Part shown: piece after piece, positions 10,866 through 23,450 of the stretch
Numbering within the stretch: position 1 is the first letter of the stretch
Layout of the letters: each line of letters starts with the position of its first letter
Assembly: GCA_905221605.1 (NCBI GenBank)
Contig: CAJNDS010002692.1
Location: 186,001 to 250,000 of the forward strand
DNA length: 64,000 bases
Direction: 5' to 3'
Source: Symbiodinium natans
Taxonomy: Eukaryota > Sar > Dinophyceae > Suessiales > Symbiodiniaceae
Translations under genes and position numbers: made by a program
The notes under the pieces: model-generated
The model's database searches: none
What the model was told of the DNA's origin: nothing
What the model saw: the letters and a program-made list of their open reading frames with translations, nothing else

Positions 10866-11897
10866 CTGTTTGCTGGCAAGGAACAAGCAAAACTCCTCGA
10901 AGTCTACCACGTCGTCACGGTTCTTGTCCTCAGTGCGCAGTGCTTTGAGCGCATGCTGCGTGCCATGAGCCTTCCTTCAACAAAGCGCTCTTCGCATCGT
11001 TGCCAAGCTGCGGCAATGCGCCATAGATTCGCGACCTGAGAAGTAGTGGATAGGGCATCCGCATATTCTGGTTGCGCGTTGTGCGCCTTTCGCCTCCCTC
11101 CCTCGTTCCCACCCCTCCTCCAACCCCGACGTGCATCACCCTTGAACCCTAGCTTTAAACCTAAGTCCTAACCCTGAACCCAAACCCTCACTACAGTTCC
11201 CAAAGCGAACCTTCCGACGCGATTGAGAAAGCTGCAGCCACCACTGTTGCAACGGAAACATGCATTTGCCTTGCGGTGAACATCGTTCACAGCATTTGCC
11301 AAGCGAAGGCTGGACAGGGCACGGCGATAGCCACTGGCTTGGGTGGCAAGTCTGAAGCTGTTGGCGCTGACACATCCCAAACCCAAAGCTCAAAGCCCCG
11401 TCCCTGAGTCCAAATCGGCCCCGTTTCGCTCATTCTATTCCGGCGCTTCGCGACACCACTCCCACACTGATGCAGCTGCTGCAAGGTACAGCATGAGAAC
11501 ATAAAAACGCGCACTTAATGTCAACAAGACACACGATTGGGCTCCAGTTCCGTCTCTTTCCTGTGCTCACAGCAAGAGGAGAGCAAGCGGTCCAAACCAT
11601 CACAACTCTACAAAGCAGCCACGAGCCACTACATGCCCCCTGCCGGCAAGCATCGGCAGCTTGAGAAGATGTCGCAGGATGTCCTCAAACTCATCTATCT
11701 CAATCACGCCTCAGCTTCATCCAAGGATATGCCTCAATACTCACTGGCGACAGTTGACCGACAACTTCCATAAGTTTGCCATTCAGCATCTCTTGGGTAG
11801 GCAGCTGAGGTTGCGAATTAGTGACCACTCTTGTCTGTGTCGAACTTGTCGAAGGCTTTGCGATAATCATCGACATCCACAACCTCGCCGCTCAAAA
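10866..11897 (-). CDS. EF-hand calcium-binding protein locus, possibly decayed
   Basis: Three EF-hand pieces lie in order on the minus strand. 11826-11897 follows a clean CAG acceptor and encodes DDYRKAFDKFDTDKSG, a classic first-loop start (D-x-D-x-S-G). About 11690-11800 carries EMLNGKLMEVVGQLSP, then GISLDEAEA, then GVIEIDEFEDILRHLLKLP. These match a helix, a linker and the second half of another EF hand, but they sit in three different frames only bases apart, and the loop start between them is missing. 10866-10940 encodes DKNRDDVVDFEEFCLFLA, a complete loop with helix. EF hands bind Ca2+ in calmodulin-like proteins and Ca2+-dependent kinases. Either the middle part is a pseudogene scar, or tiny introns or sequence errors are involved. 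Confidence 0.6.
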
Positions 11898-12741
11898 CTG
11901 AGACACTTCTTGGAGTCTTAAACGTCCAATACGCAATCGGCAAATTTGAATTGGAGACGTTGTGAACACACAAACACATTGTGGGAAGTGCAGGCGCCTC
12001 GAGGCCCAGCTTCTTCGCTAGCCGCCTCGTCCTGTGATCTTCCTGCAAGTCGCAAGTGGAAAGCGCACTTAGCGAACAAGGCCAGGCGACGATTCCGAGA
12101 AAAATGCACAGGTGAGGCATGTCCTTGTTGGGTGTCAGCTCCTCCGAAAAGCTGAAAGCTGAATACCAGATGAAGAAGTCTCTGACATCCTCAGCAGCCC
12201 GCAGAAGGGGAAAAAAAAAAAAAAAAACAGAGTCCCTGAGTCCCTATTTGTGGTGCCAGGATGTGCTAGGCTCAAAGCGATGGTGTCACTGTTTGTTCGG
12301 TTTGCAGTTCGCGTCGCCGTCTCCACAAAATGTGGTGACAGATCAGCAAGACTCTCTACCTCAAGCAGGCCATTGGTCCGGCTGAAAGACCTGCATTCCC
12401 AGAAAAAGCTCAGCACGCGACTCGAGTCAGCTCCTTAGTAATGCGGCGGCAAGTTTGACGCAAGACACTTTTCTGATGGCTCCTGCAATATTTCTACCTG
12501 CCCTCCGTTTCGCTGGCCAGCCCCAGATGATCCCGGACTGCTCACTAAACTAAATGAACCCCACCGGAGTGCTAGCACCTGCCCTCAGATGCTCCAACAA
12601 GACTTGGTTTCTTCAATGATACTTGGAATGCTCACTGCCTTCCCCACAATGCGCTTGTCTCGAATCTCACATGATCATCGGAACGTCCTTTGCATGATCT
12701 GGACTTCCCACAACCAAACCTTCCTTCTCTCTTTCGTTTAT

Positions 12742-12806
12742 GTTCTTCGTCTTCTTCTTTTTCTTCTTCTTCTTCTTCTTCTTCTCTTCTTCTTATTCTT
12801 CTTCAG
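12742..12806. repeat. TTC-rich microsatellite
   Basis: TTC repeats with a few TTA interruptions, followed by AGGGCTTG. The arrangement resembles the purine-tailed elements at 18.7-19.3 kb read on the minus strand, so this may be a diverged copy. The Lys/Arg-rich open frame across it is not a gene. Confidence 0.8.
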
Positions 12807-13610
12807 GGCTTGCTTGCGACAAACAAGCGCCGAAGACGAGATGCTGAAGAGGCCTTGGCATTGTGATTTCACGGGGACAAGCCACTTTTCATTAGTCAGG
12901 GCTGCAGTCTTCTTCATTGTAGAGACCTGCCACCGCTTCCCCCGACGCACGCGGTGCTTGCAAACATTCGGGCCAAGCACCTGCAAGCTACTCTTCCAGC
13001 CTGCCGCCCCGGCACGGTGCCGGAGTTCACGATGAGACGAGGTTGCCAAAACCATCCGCGGGTTCAAGCGCAGCTCCTCTCCCGAGCCTACCGGCCTCCG
13101 CGCCGGCCACCTTCCCGAAGCCCCCTCACAGCCCGCAAGCCTCCTCGCGAACAGACTGGCACAGCAACTTGCCCACCACGGTAGCGGCTGCAATGTGCCT
13201 TTGGAAGGTGGGAAGCAAAGCGAGGCAAGGCCTCTTCGCTTTGCGAAAAAATCGCACAAGGCCCACACTCATCCCATTATTCCCTGGACCAGAGCTTCCG
13301 AGCTGGCCATCGTCGTGCTGCGAAGCCACACGCATTGGGTTTTGGTCTACGGGCTTGGAGGCTTGTCTCTCTTCAACTTCGCTCGGTCATATCGTGTGTT
13401 TTAACCTGGGAAAGCTTGAGCGCTTCTCATCTGACTGACTGTGTCTGCCCCCGGAACGAAGTGAAGATTGACTCCTTGACAAACGTAAGCTGCTTAATTA
13501 TACCGTAAGCGGGTTCCGACTTGAGGCAAAATGTCATCAAAGCAACCTCTCTCTCGCTCACCCTCTTTGAATTGTAGGCAAGCCACACACAATAGTTTCG
13601 GAAAGTTGCT

Positions 13611-13870
13611 CATCCGCAGTTTCCGCTGAAACAAGTCTGCGCCTGCACGGTGTATGTCAAGCTGATATGCAAACATATGCCAGGTGTTTGAACAGACAAC
13701 ATTGGCAAAACACTGACAACACCTTCTCCATCGGAGTAGCGGCTGAAGATGTCGGTCGCAGACTGTACCAGCTCCAGAGGAATCCGGAGCTCATGTGCCA
13801 GCCTCATCCCAGTAACCCCACATCTCGAGCTGAACACCGCCAAGCAATTCATGTCTGCGAGTGACAGCAC
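13611..13870 (-). CDS. Candidate exon with a weak EF-hand-like segment
   Basis: Open frame with MRLAHELRIPLELVQSATD and then IFSRYSDGEGVVSVLPML, which resembles a degenerate EF-hand loop (Y-S-D-G-E-G-V-V). It lies upstream of the EF-hand pieces at 10.9-11.9 kb on the same strand and could be a 5' exon of that gene. The key acidic position 12 is not present. Confidence 0.3.
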
Positions 13871-13939
13871 CGCATGTACGCGTTGGTTGGTACGATGGAA
13901 CTCTGTAGAATGCGAATACCCAGGTCACCCCTGAAATCT

Positions 13940-16900
13940 CCTGAATAAAACTCTCTGAATAAAACTCTCTGAAACTTAAGGTGAGCTGCTGGTGTATTTG
14001 TGGGCCCTTGGCGATGGAGACACGAGGGGTCGGCGCATCCACGGCTGTCAGATCCAAGCCTCTCTGAAAGCCAGGCGACGCCAAGGGGACACAGATATAC
14101 ACAGATTCTCAGATGGACACAGGGGAATCATAGAAAAAATTGAAAAAATATGGGAACAACATGGAACAACGCCGTACTGTGTAAGCCCCGGGGCCATCAA
14201 TTGGCGGCAGTGTTTCCTCAGCTCCCGGTGACTGCACAATATGCAGCACGCCATTGAATTTTCTGCCAGGATGCCAGGAGCGCTTTGCCTGAATACCTTG
14301 CGTTCAGGTGCGAAGAAAGGTGCTTGTCTTGAGTGCATTGAGTGCATTCAAGTGCATTCAAGTGCATTTGAACATATTCGAACCCAGGGCACCTCTGCCG
14401 CGGACTGTGGCTCAGAAGAGGCATCGGCGACAACTGCGTCTGCCCTCTGCGCTTTTCCTTTCGCATGTCTTCACTGTCTTGACGAACCAGGGAACCTTCA
14501 GCCACATCAGCAACGGGCTCATCATTAGCACGAAAAAAGCCCGTGCCTTTCTTTGAGCTGCTGCTGGCGGCTTGCCTGTCGAGCGCATGTCCAGCACTGC
14601 AACTGAGACTGTGTCACAAAATCAGAAGACATGTCTTCAAAACTCTTTCAGAGAGAGAACTCACAGGATCCCACGGCCTCGCGTCTGGCCTAAGCACTGC
14701 TTCAATGGCATGTGGCCACAAGTCCCTAGTCCAAGTCCCCGACTCGATGAACATGCACTCCGCGGTCTCATGGCCTCTTCAGGCGCTCTTTCAAGGCTCA
14801 GTGCACATAAGGTATGGAACATGGCATGGCTGCTGCTGAGCTGCTGCTGGCTTCCATTGCCTTACAGGGACAGGCTGTTCCCTTGCATCTTCGGGCGCAG
14901 GAGACGGAGAAGCTTGCACAAAAAGTGTGCTTTTGAACGTGCACAGGAACGACACGAGGTCTCAGTATTGTGGACTTCCACCCCTGATCCTCGAGACAGA
15001 TGCATCTTATCATGTTCAAAAATTCAAGTGCCTCGAGGACGACTGGAAGCGTTCTGGACTCTAACAGCCCGACAAGTGAACCCCTGGTACGGTATTGCCG
15101 ACACTGACAATTCTATGATGCACCAGGACAAGCTGCCTGCGAAGCTGTTATTGGTGTGGACGGTACACCTCACAACCCGTTGAGAACTCTTGGCACAAAG
15201 GATAATTCACAGGCTCATTCTTGTAGTCGCGATCAGCATCACAGAGTACACCAAACTCGTCCAAGCTCTGTGTGCACGAGCCCTCGAATGCTAAGCTTTG
15301 CGCTGAAGTCACTCTGCGGAACACCTAGGGCTTGTTCTCATGGCAATGGGCACTATTCACGCTACTTCACATCATAAGACCTCAACGGTTGAAGTTCAAA
15401 CCTAGATTCAATCAACCAAGCTTCCGTTCGCGTTCCAATAGACGGCATGAAGTCCTGGTTCAGACCTTGGTGAACGGATCGGAGCTAGAGCTGCTCACTT
15501 GCTTAGCGAAAAGGAGCTATGAGCTGCGTCCACTCTTGCACTAACATGCACTAACGCTATCGCGTTCCCTGCCTGATGTGGCGGAGGTCTCCACAGAAGC
15601 GCTTGGGGGTGAGCTGCATCAGGGAACGAGGGAGAGAAGTCCGGGAGACGTGATCACAGCATGCTCCATGTGAAGTGCCACGTCGGGAATGGTTTCAACG
15701 CCACAATGCTTCTACGGTTTCTGACTCTGAGAGAAAGTCAGCGGCCTTCTTCCTCCTACCAACCTTGGGCAAGGCCTCACGATGCAGAGAGTTCTTATAA
15801 CAGTTGGAACATCTGGAGCTGCCACGTTGTCAACCTCTGAGAAGTGCAAAAGCAGCACTTGCAGCAAAGCAGCCTTTCTATCAGGGCTGCCTCTGCGTGC
15901 TTGCCTGGCAAAGCGGCACAGGCCCAACTGTGCCGTGTCTCTGCACCATGTCACGATGCAAGCCACACAGACTTTAAAGCACCGGCATCGCCTCAAATGC
16001 TTCACAGCATCAGTTGCTCGTTCGTCCACGAACCTGCCGACTGGTAAGTCATGCAAAGCACGAGGACTGAAAGCAGTTGCCAAGAATGTCCAGCAGCGTG
16101 GACACCATCCACAAAGGCACGAGGGCTCCAGACTGATGCAGACTGAGCAAGGCACTTCGCAAAGTCGGACCAATCTCTGAAGCCTTCAGCTTGGAACCTT
16201 GCGAAGTCTGGTCAAGAGTGGAACATGCGGTCAAGAGCCAAAGACCGAAGGAACTTTGCCGGGAATGGCACCCGCACATCAGCGACCAGCCGCGGATCCG
16301 TTCAGGTGCATCATTGTACGGCACCGATGCCAGCACCATTGAGGCGCCACGGTGGGCTTGGCTGGGACAATCTGAAACGTAAAGAACAATCATATTTGAA
16401 GACATGGGGTCTCATCCTTTTTGCACCCTTGAGTGGTGAAAACTGCCCAGGTCTGACACACGCTGAACTTTCGTAAGCATGAAGCCTTAAGCTTGGGAAA
16501 CGTACAGTAGCAGCACTTTGTCGCAATGCAAGGGAGAGTAATGTGTCAAGACAACTGCCTGTGCGAGTCCACAAGAATGCATGGCAATGTTCGACAAGCT
16601 TCGACGTCATGCTGCTTAGGTGAGGACAGAAAGGACTCAACGAACCCAGCCTGCTCCTCTATCAATGGTGTAGGCAGTGTGGGCCACAAGTCCTCTCATA
16701 CTCCAGAATCGTCATGGCTCATCCCCGCATTCAAGAAACCCAGAGACCCACTCTGTGTAAGCATAGCAGAAAGTGCCTGGAGCTCCGTCTCAGCATCACT
16801 CCGGAGTGGAGGATCTATGAGGTCCAGTCCATGAACCTGCCAAATTTTCCGTGGCTTTGGGGAACCTACGAAAAAACTGAAATCCTGGAGCCAAGCCGTG

Positions 16901-16960
16901 ATCCGGCTGTGCCTGCACTGCCCGGGGACGCCGCAGGCGCTTCACCTCAGCTGCGTAGGC
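13940..16960. other. No confident gene
   Basis: Several minus-strand frames look faintly protein-like, for example SEIGPTLRSALLSLHQSGAL near 16120-16190, but none has a motif or a supported splice pattern. A degenerate 10-base repeat (GTGCATTCAA) lies at about 14333-14370 and a 14-base direct duplication at 13938-13968. Confidence 0.4.
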
Positions 16961-17079
16961 CAGATGCCAAAATCTACACGTGTCTGGTCTTGCTGGTCTC
17001 ATTTCGCCTCACCCAGCTCTGGCGAACTTTCTCTCTGAGGCTTCCACCCGCACCTTCTCGATGAGTTCATCGCTTCTTC

Positions 17080-17920
17080 GCAGTGCCTCGGCATGCCCCA
17101 GCATCGTTCAATCTGTGGCTTCAAACTGCTCCAATCTTTCAGCAAGCTTTGACTTTCGAGCTTCTTGGAAGATTCTCACGAGGTTCTCGTATGTTCTCGT
17201 AGCTGGCAGAGAACGGAACGGATCTCTGCTTCTCTGGCTGCTCGTGACTTCTGGCAACTCGCACTGGTGAAGCTGCGAGCGGGTTACGAAGAAGCACGAG
17301 GAATCCGAGCTCTCGGCCAACGCAGCCTCCATGGCCAGGGTCGCACGCGCGGCCACCGCACACGAAAGCGCATCACAGCCTTTGGCAGTGATGCCCTGAG
17401 TCAGGAGATGCATAAACCGCGCAAGCACAGGACTCAATGCACGGGGGAGCAGATGAGGGGACAGGTAGCAGGGTTCTGGACCGTGTTCCGCAAGATCAGC
17501 TCCTCCACACCCCAAAGGGCCTGGCGTACAACCCCAAGTGCAGCATCTGACGAGGTTTCGTCACTTGACCCACAGAACTGATGGCCGCTTCTCAGGCCTC
17601 AAAGCGCACGCTCTCGCCGGAGGTCAAGGCAGCCACAGCTGCATCGGCCAAAGCCTCGACTGCAAAAAGCCTTCCTGTGCCCTTTCCCGAGCCCCCCCCC
17701 CTCCCTTCTTGCAAAAAATAGCCACACATGAGCCGCACCTTCGCGCCCTGGTCGCCAACTGGATTGCAAGACAAGTCCTGGCATTGCGACACGCCGCAGC
17801 AACAATAGGCAGGACTTCAAACGTTCTAAGTCTGTTCGTAGTGCCCCGAGCATTCACTTCAGCAAGCAACTCAGCAACTCTCTTTCTTTCTTTTTCGGCC
17901 AAGGAGGCAGGGAGCTCCAC
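17080..17920 (-). CDS. Unknown Ala-rich helical protein, spliced
   Basis: A run of minus-strand exon-like frames. Starting from an ATG at 17920: MELPASLAEKERKRVAELLA, then NRLRTFEVLPIVAAACRNAR. Next come VEALADAAVAALTSGE (about 17600-17665), ALGVVRQALWGVEELILRN (about 17480-17550), CAVAARATLAMEAALAES (about 17300-17390), and LVRIFQEARKSKLAERLEQ ending near 17108. All are helical and Ala/Glu/Leu-rich and could join through GC donors such as GAG|GCCTGA near 17600. I recognise no family. Coiled-coil or helical-repeat structure is inference. Confidence 0.4.
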
Positions 17921-18736
17921 ACAGAGTCATGGCAACTCTGGTCTTGATCCTCTGCCTGTTCTTTTTTCGCTCCGTTCTCCGGGGCTGTGCGAGTAAAGGC
18001 TCTCCTGTTGTGTTTCCTGTCTGTTTTCCATACTTTTTCTCTGTACTTCTCTATTTGCTAATGTCATCACGAATTCCCAGGGAGCGCTCGGTCCGTAAAT
18101 CTCAAATGCATACATTGCTGTTTCTTTTTCTGCGCACCTGACCCCTCGGGCCACCCGAAGGCGTGCTGTTACCGAGCCTGTTGTGTGAAAAGTGGGAGCT
18201 TTGAGAGGAAGGAACCGACAGCGAAACCACAACTGGACTAGACGTCACTCTCCCACAAATGCCCCCGGCCAAAAACGGGGCCCTCTTTGGGTGTCTCCAG
18301 TTCCCAAGTCTACCGAGTTGCTATGTTTAGAACTGCATGAACTGAGACCACGGCACGATGCCCTCTTCTCCCCAAGCCAACACAGTAACACATAAATGTT
18401 TCGTTGAGACGAGGGCTGAGTTGAAAGTTGAAGGGATTGCTCCCACACGGCGAATGGAACAGCGAAGGGCCATAAACAGTACGGATTGACCCTTCGCAAC
18501 GAAATGATGGCGAAGAACGACAAACAACCTTGCGATGGAAAGCTGCTGAGGCGATGCCCTCTGTTCCTCTCCATTCCCCACAACCGCACGAACACCGGAT
18601 TTCCACCAACATCCCGGCTGGCTTCACTTCGGGAAAGAGGGCTTGGGTGTGTGTGTGTGTGTGTGTGCTCCCGAAACCTTGCCGATTTCTTGGTGAGACT
18701 CAATCTGAAATACATGGATTGACCGATTGACCGGTC

Positions 18737-18885
18737 TCTTCTTATTCTTCTTATTATTCATATTATTCTTCTTCTTCTTATTATTATTCTTCTTCTTCTC
18801 CTTCTTCTTCGTCTTCTTCTTCTTCGGGGCTTGAAGGGTGCACGCACGCACCCTCCGCGCACAAGGCGCGCCCTGTCCACGTCAA
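18737..18885 (-). mobile_element. SINE-like short element with AAG-rich tail, copy 1
   Basis: On the minus strand a short GC-rich body (GGGCGCGCCTTGTGCGCGGA, a potential small hairpin, then GGGTGC...GCACCC and AAGCCCC) is followed directly by a long AAG/AATAAG purine tail (18737-18825 on plus as TTC/TTA). Copies 2 and 3 within 450 bases share the body but have different purine tails. That is how short retroelements with simple-repeat tails look. Confidence 0.5.
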
Positions 18886-19088
18886 GGTCAGCGTGAGACA
18901 TGTATCCCCGCGAAGAACGCCTTTCCCCCGATATCCTGTGCATGCTACCCCGCTAACATCTTCTTAAAGTGACACAATCCTTAACGGAAACAACACCGGC
19001 TAGAAAAAAGGGTTGCAAGGGAACATTGCCGCGGGGGAAATGCTTCCATTGAGGCCGGCTCCCCCGGGCGCGGGCCGTGATTCGGCTT

Positions 19089-19093
<5 letters not shown>

Positions 19094-19158
<65 letters not shown>

Positions 19159-19202
19159 TGGGGCTTGGGGTTGACCCCCCGCGCCAAGGCGCGCCCCGGA
19201 CT
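19094..19202 (-). mobile_element. SINE-like short element with AAAG tail, copy 2
   Basis: The minus strand shows GGGGCGCGCCTTGGCGCGGG, GGTCAACCCC and AAGCCCC, followed by about seventeen AAAG units (19094-19160). The body shares the GCGC-loop-GCGC stem and the closing AGCCCC with copies 1 and 3. The tail is a perfect tetranucleotide repeat. Confidence 0.55.
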
Positions 19203-19224
19203 GTGACTCGCAGCACGTCCCCCA

Positions 19225-19305
19225 TATTGGGGTCACTCTTTCTTTTTTCTTTCGTTGGGGCATGGGGGTGGCCCCCCGCGCTGATGCGCGCCCCCGTCCG
19301 TCTGC
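19225..19305 (-). mobile_element. SINE-like short element with short purine tail, copy 3
   Basis: The minus strand shows GGGGGCGCGCATCAGCGCGG, GGGGCCACCCCC and ATGCCCCAA, then a short A/G tail (ACGAAAGAAAAAAGAAAG). The body aligns with copy 2 almost without gaps, but the loop bases differ while the GCGC stem is kept, which suggests the hairpin matters or marks the family. Confidence 0.55.
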
Positions 19306-19309
19306 GAAT

Positions 19310-22300
19310 CAGTACTCGCTAGACTCGCAAGCAGCCGTGTTGGCTGCAACAGCCTTACCTGCCGGAAGCCCGGTGTCGGCCCCCCGCGCTTTGGCACCTT
19401 AGCACCTTAGGTCCTTTAGCGGCCTGTCCCTCGGTGCCCTCTAGCATTAGCGGCCCCCACGGCCCATCCCCAAACTTAGCGGCCCCCTCATCCCTCCAAC
19501 CCTGCTGTGATGCTCTGAAGGCTCTGTGTTCCCCTCGACTCCAACACAACCGAATGAAGCCCCCAATCCTCAAACTCCCCTGCGCAACCTACCCGAAGCC
19601 AACCTCCCACTCCCCACTTGGTCTTATCCCCAATCGCCCCCTTAACCCCGAGCTCAAGAAACCTTCCGAACAGAACCTCCCCTCCCCCCGTCCCTCAACT
19701 CAAGTCCCCTGGTTAGTTGTTCTCTCTCTCTCTCTCTCGCCTCATCTCTCTCTACCAAAGTTCTCTCCCGCTTCATCATAATTGAAAGACGCGCGCTGCT
19801 GGACCAGCTCCACCACGCAGGAGAGCTGCTTGCCTGTCTCAGAACCGAAACGTAGAGAAAGCTCACGGGAGCCGCAGAGAACCAGGCTAAGAATTGGAAG
19901 CGGCTCGTGCCAAAGGGGTGCGGTCTACTGCAGTCGGTCAACAAGTGCTACCAAGAACGGCGAGTCGAGGTTAGATTGGTTACGAAATCACGCGCCTGTA
20001 AATTGTGAATTGAGGTCCCGCTGCTTCTTCAATCCTGCAAAGATTGGCTATGTCTTGCAGAAAGTGTACTAAAATTAATTAACACGCTCTGACTACAAGT
20101 TCAGCAGGTGCAAGCACTAGACACTGGACCATGAGTCCTTCGGCAAGATGCGTGACTCCGACATCTCCAATCTCATTCCTGGCAAGCATCAGCAGAAAAT
20201 CATGGGCACGTGATGGCACAGGTCACAGTCGTCTAGCATCGTAACATCGTCCAACGCAGCGAGCAGAGCGCGGTTTTTCCCAACAGCGCAATGGACACAC
20301 TGCATGTTTTGACATTGCACCCACACAGGGCGCACAGCGCCGTTGCAGCGAGGGCGGCTCAGCTTCCGGACTTGTGGAGTTTGACCTGGTCTGCAATGAA
20401 GTGACTGCCACTACCTCTCTCGGTCACTTTGCTGCCTGCTCTGGGAGCCCTGCTGGCACTCCACCAGCAAAGCAAAGCTCCGATGCTAGTTCCTGAAGAT
20501 CCGGCCTGCCGCTTCGCTTTGGACCCTTTGACCCTAAGAGTTTGAGATGCAGAAAAAATGAACTGACGGCATCAGCGCACCCCCATGCTCTCGAAAGCAG
20601 CATCGTCTGCCGCTCCGGTCGCGTCCAGGAAGCCAGGTCCCGGATCTAGGCTTCGGCTTCTCACACGACATCAGTAGCAGGAAAAGGCAGGAATCTGTCT
20701 ACCGCCAGCATCCCGCAAGATCCATTCTTTCCGCGCGCAGCAACAGCCAACGGGGAAGGCTTGAGAGACCGAGAGCGAGCTGCTACTGCACAAGCTGCAG
20801 AATGCAGAATGCTTTGAGTTGCTGAAATTAGTGCTGTGGGTGACCTGCCTGCTGCTGCCTGCTCTGCTAAACACAGTATGTTGTTTCAGTCTTGTTCCAG
20901 TGCAACAATGCTCGAAGCAGACCTGAACATCCGCATGATTCAATATTCCTGGCGATTGCTTAGACTTTTGTTGTCCTAAAACCGGGCACTGGTGCTGGCA
21001 AGCCAGGACATACGTGGCCACTGCTCTCAGGATCTTCTCCGACTCCGACCTGTGCTCACTTGCTATCAACACACTTCCACAAACGACACCACCAAGGTCT
21101 TCTCGTTGCACCAAGGAATTCTCTCACTCCGAATGCCTTCCAATGTAGCCTTCTTGCAGTGGGAATTTCGGGGACATTCGGGGAGCGTTGAAGGGCTACA
21201 ACTCCTGGATATGTCCTGTCCTTTACTGTCCCAAGACATCAGTAGCAGAGAAACATGTTGAAGGAACGACTTTCGCAGAACCACAGGTCCTGGACTCCTA
21301 GAATCCCCTAGGCCCACGCCTCTTCTGCTGCGACTCCTGCTTGCCTGCCCCGGAACGTTGTCACAAGTTGAGTGCAGCTCCGATGCTGTGCTAAGGCCGA
21401 TGCTGCAATTAGAGCGACAGTCTCATGAGAATCTCTTTTTGCGCCGGCTTATGAGGTGGCAAATCCATAGCACACAGAAAGCTGAGACCCCCTTCAAACA
21501 GTTGAGTCTGTAGAGGCAGCCTTCAGCCCACTAAGCTTTGAGTCGAGGCAGTACCCCCGTTGTGGAGGCTGTTCCTGTAAAGTCCAACACTTCACAAAAC
21601 GCACAAAGGGGAGCCCAAAACCTCAGTGGCGCCGGCCAGCGCGGCCACGCCATGCTCTCAGGATGTTTTCCTGCTCCGGCCGCATGGAGTACCATGTTGC
21701 CATGTTTACCTGCGGATGGGGCTCTGCACCCAGACCTGCCGAAGTTCTGCCCACACAATCGAGGAGTGTCCTGTAAGGCTGTGAATCAAAGGTTCGCTTG
21801 CGCCGCCTGAGTTGTGGCACGACGGAAGTCTCACAAAAAGAAACAACCAGCATACTTGGTGGAATCATCCTTCGGCAACTTCGGCGGGACTCAACCCGCA
21901 TGAAGCATGTGGGCCCAGTTCGATTAGAAATCACGGAACATCGATGTAGGCCACAGCTTCCCGAAAACAGTCCCCCGAACACTCAGCGAAGGATCTGTGA
22001 CACATGCGCACTGCACGGGCTAGCAAGGGCACTGGCCAAGCCAGACCTCCATCCGGTCTAGGCTGGTTGACACTGCCTCTGAGGCCCATGGGGTCATGGG
22101 AGCAAAACTGCTGGCTAGCTTGACCTCTCCATTCCAATTCGGTCAGAGACGGACAGCCTTCCCAGCTCAGGGCTAAATGCAACTTGAACACCGGAATGCC
22201 AAGGTGAATGGCGGTCTAGTCACTTCGGCTGGTTTCTGCCTTTGCTTCAAACCAACATCAAGTCTTGTCCAGCCATCACTCGGCAACCCCAGACTGCAAA

Positions 22301-22960
22301 ACGATCCAGCTGGCCGTTCACGCAGCATCACGCAGCTACCTCAGTCCAAACATGTGTGACATCGAAGCGGGGCGCCGAGGGCTCGGTCCTCTGCCCTTGT
22401 TCAGTATTTTTTTCAGTAATTTGAGTTTTGTCTTCATAAGATGGCTTTAGCAAGGCCCCGAGAGCCCTCTCGACCTTTTGCGTTCTGGGTGCATCCTGAC
22501 ATGTTTTCTGCTACAATATCCGCCGAGGCCTCGGGCCGAAGGTGTCCAAGCTAAGCCACACGTCGGCCCCCTTTTTTTGCCTGGAATGGGTACTCCCCGT
22601 AGGCGACCACGATCTGAAAGCCACCAGGGGCAGTTGAAGCCCCGCCCAGCAGGCCCTGCCCTGCCCCCCTCCCCGCTGCCCTTTCCTTGCCCCCTCCTGC
22701 CCGGAGAGGGAACCTAAGCCCTCATCCCTCAACCCTAAACCCTAAACCATAAACCATAAACCCGGAACCCTAAACCCCTCATTGCTTGGGCTCCAGCGAC
22801 TTGGGCGCTGCGGAATCACCATGCTGACGCGGATGCACTGGGCCGGGCCGAGGCGGGTCGCGTAGCGTTAACATTAGAGAGTTCCTCAAAATCGTCGGAG
22901 AGTAAATGAAAACTGTCACCACCACAGGTGATGCCATCTCCACTGACCCGTGCAAGTCCC
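19310..22960. other. No confident gene
   Basis: Positions 19400-19760 are C-rich with loosely repeated CCCC/AACC words and a short CT run. From 20 to 22.9 kb I see only weak frames, one being SESEKILRAVATYVLACQ at about 20970-21020 on the minus strand. Telomere-like DNA at 22728-22775 is listed separately. Confidence 0.45.
22728..22775. repeat. Interstitial telomere-like tract
   Basis: Repeats of CCCTAAA with variants (CCATAAA, CCCGGAA) on the plus strand. TTTAGGG-type repeats are the plant and dinoflagellate telomere unit. The array is short and degenerate, so it is a relic or an insertion, not a chromosome end. Confidence 0.7.
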
Positions 22961-23070
22961 ACAAGAGGCCTCAAAGATGGTTAAGTACGGCATAGCCCAA
23001 GCCGTTCCAGTAATGAAAGGATTTACCTCTGGGACCACATACAGTAGCATTCTCGTGGAGGGATGCACAC

Positions 23071-23450
23071 GTGATGGGACGATGGTATCTTACTATTGAC
23101 ATCTGGTTCTTCTCGCGACAGCCTTTGTTCGAGATACAGCCTGACCTGATCATCCTCAGCCGCGTACTTGGATGGGAAGAGCAGACTGCGGATGGCTGGC
23201 TTCGCCTGCTCCATGACCTTCCAAAACAGTCTGAAAGAAAGCATGCTGACACGCACCGCCTGCTGTGAGGTCGACACCAATCCCAGTCGCGTGTCGATGG
23301 TGTTGTCCTTTGAAGACCGTGTTCGGCAGCCATTACTCGTGAAGCTGAAGCCAGCTGATACATCTCTGAGTGCCGCACGACAGATATCTTCCCACCTAAG
23401 ATGTTGTTCGCAGACCCACCCCTTCTTTGTGCTTTTTGTGGGTTCATGTC
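23071..23450 (-). CDS. Orphan exons, unknown product
   Basis: Two minus-strand segments look coding. About 23345-23415 gives GGKISVVRHSEMYQLASA and SRVMAAEHG. About 23120-23215 gives VMEQAKPAIRSLLFPSKY and AAEDDQVRLYLEQ after an AAG acceptor, with a GC dinucleotide at the likely donor (AAAG|GCTGTC). No family recognised. Confidence 0.35.

Noticed and set aside
12738-13268. Basic protein with a Lys/Arg tail on the minus strand
   Set aside because: The tail is the TTC microsatellite, and the rest has no motif.
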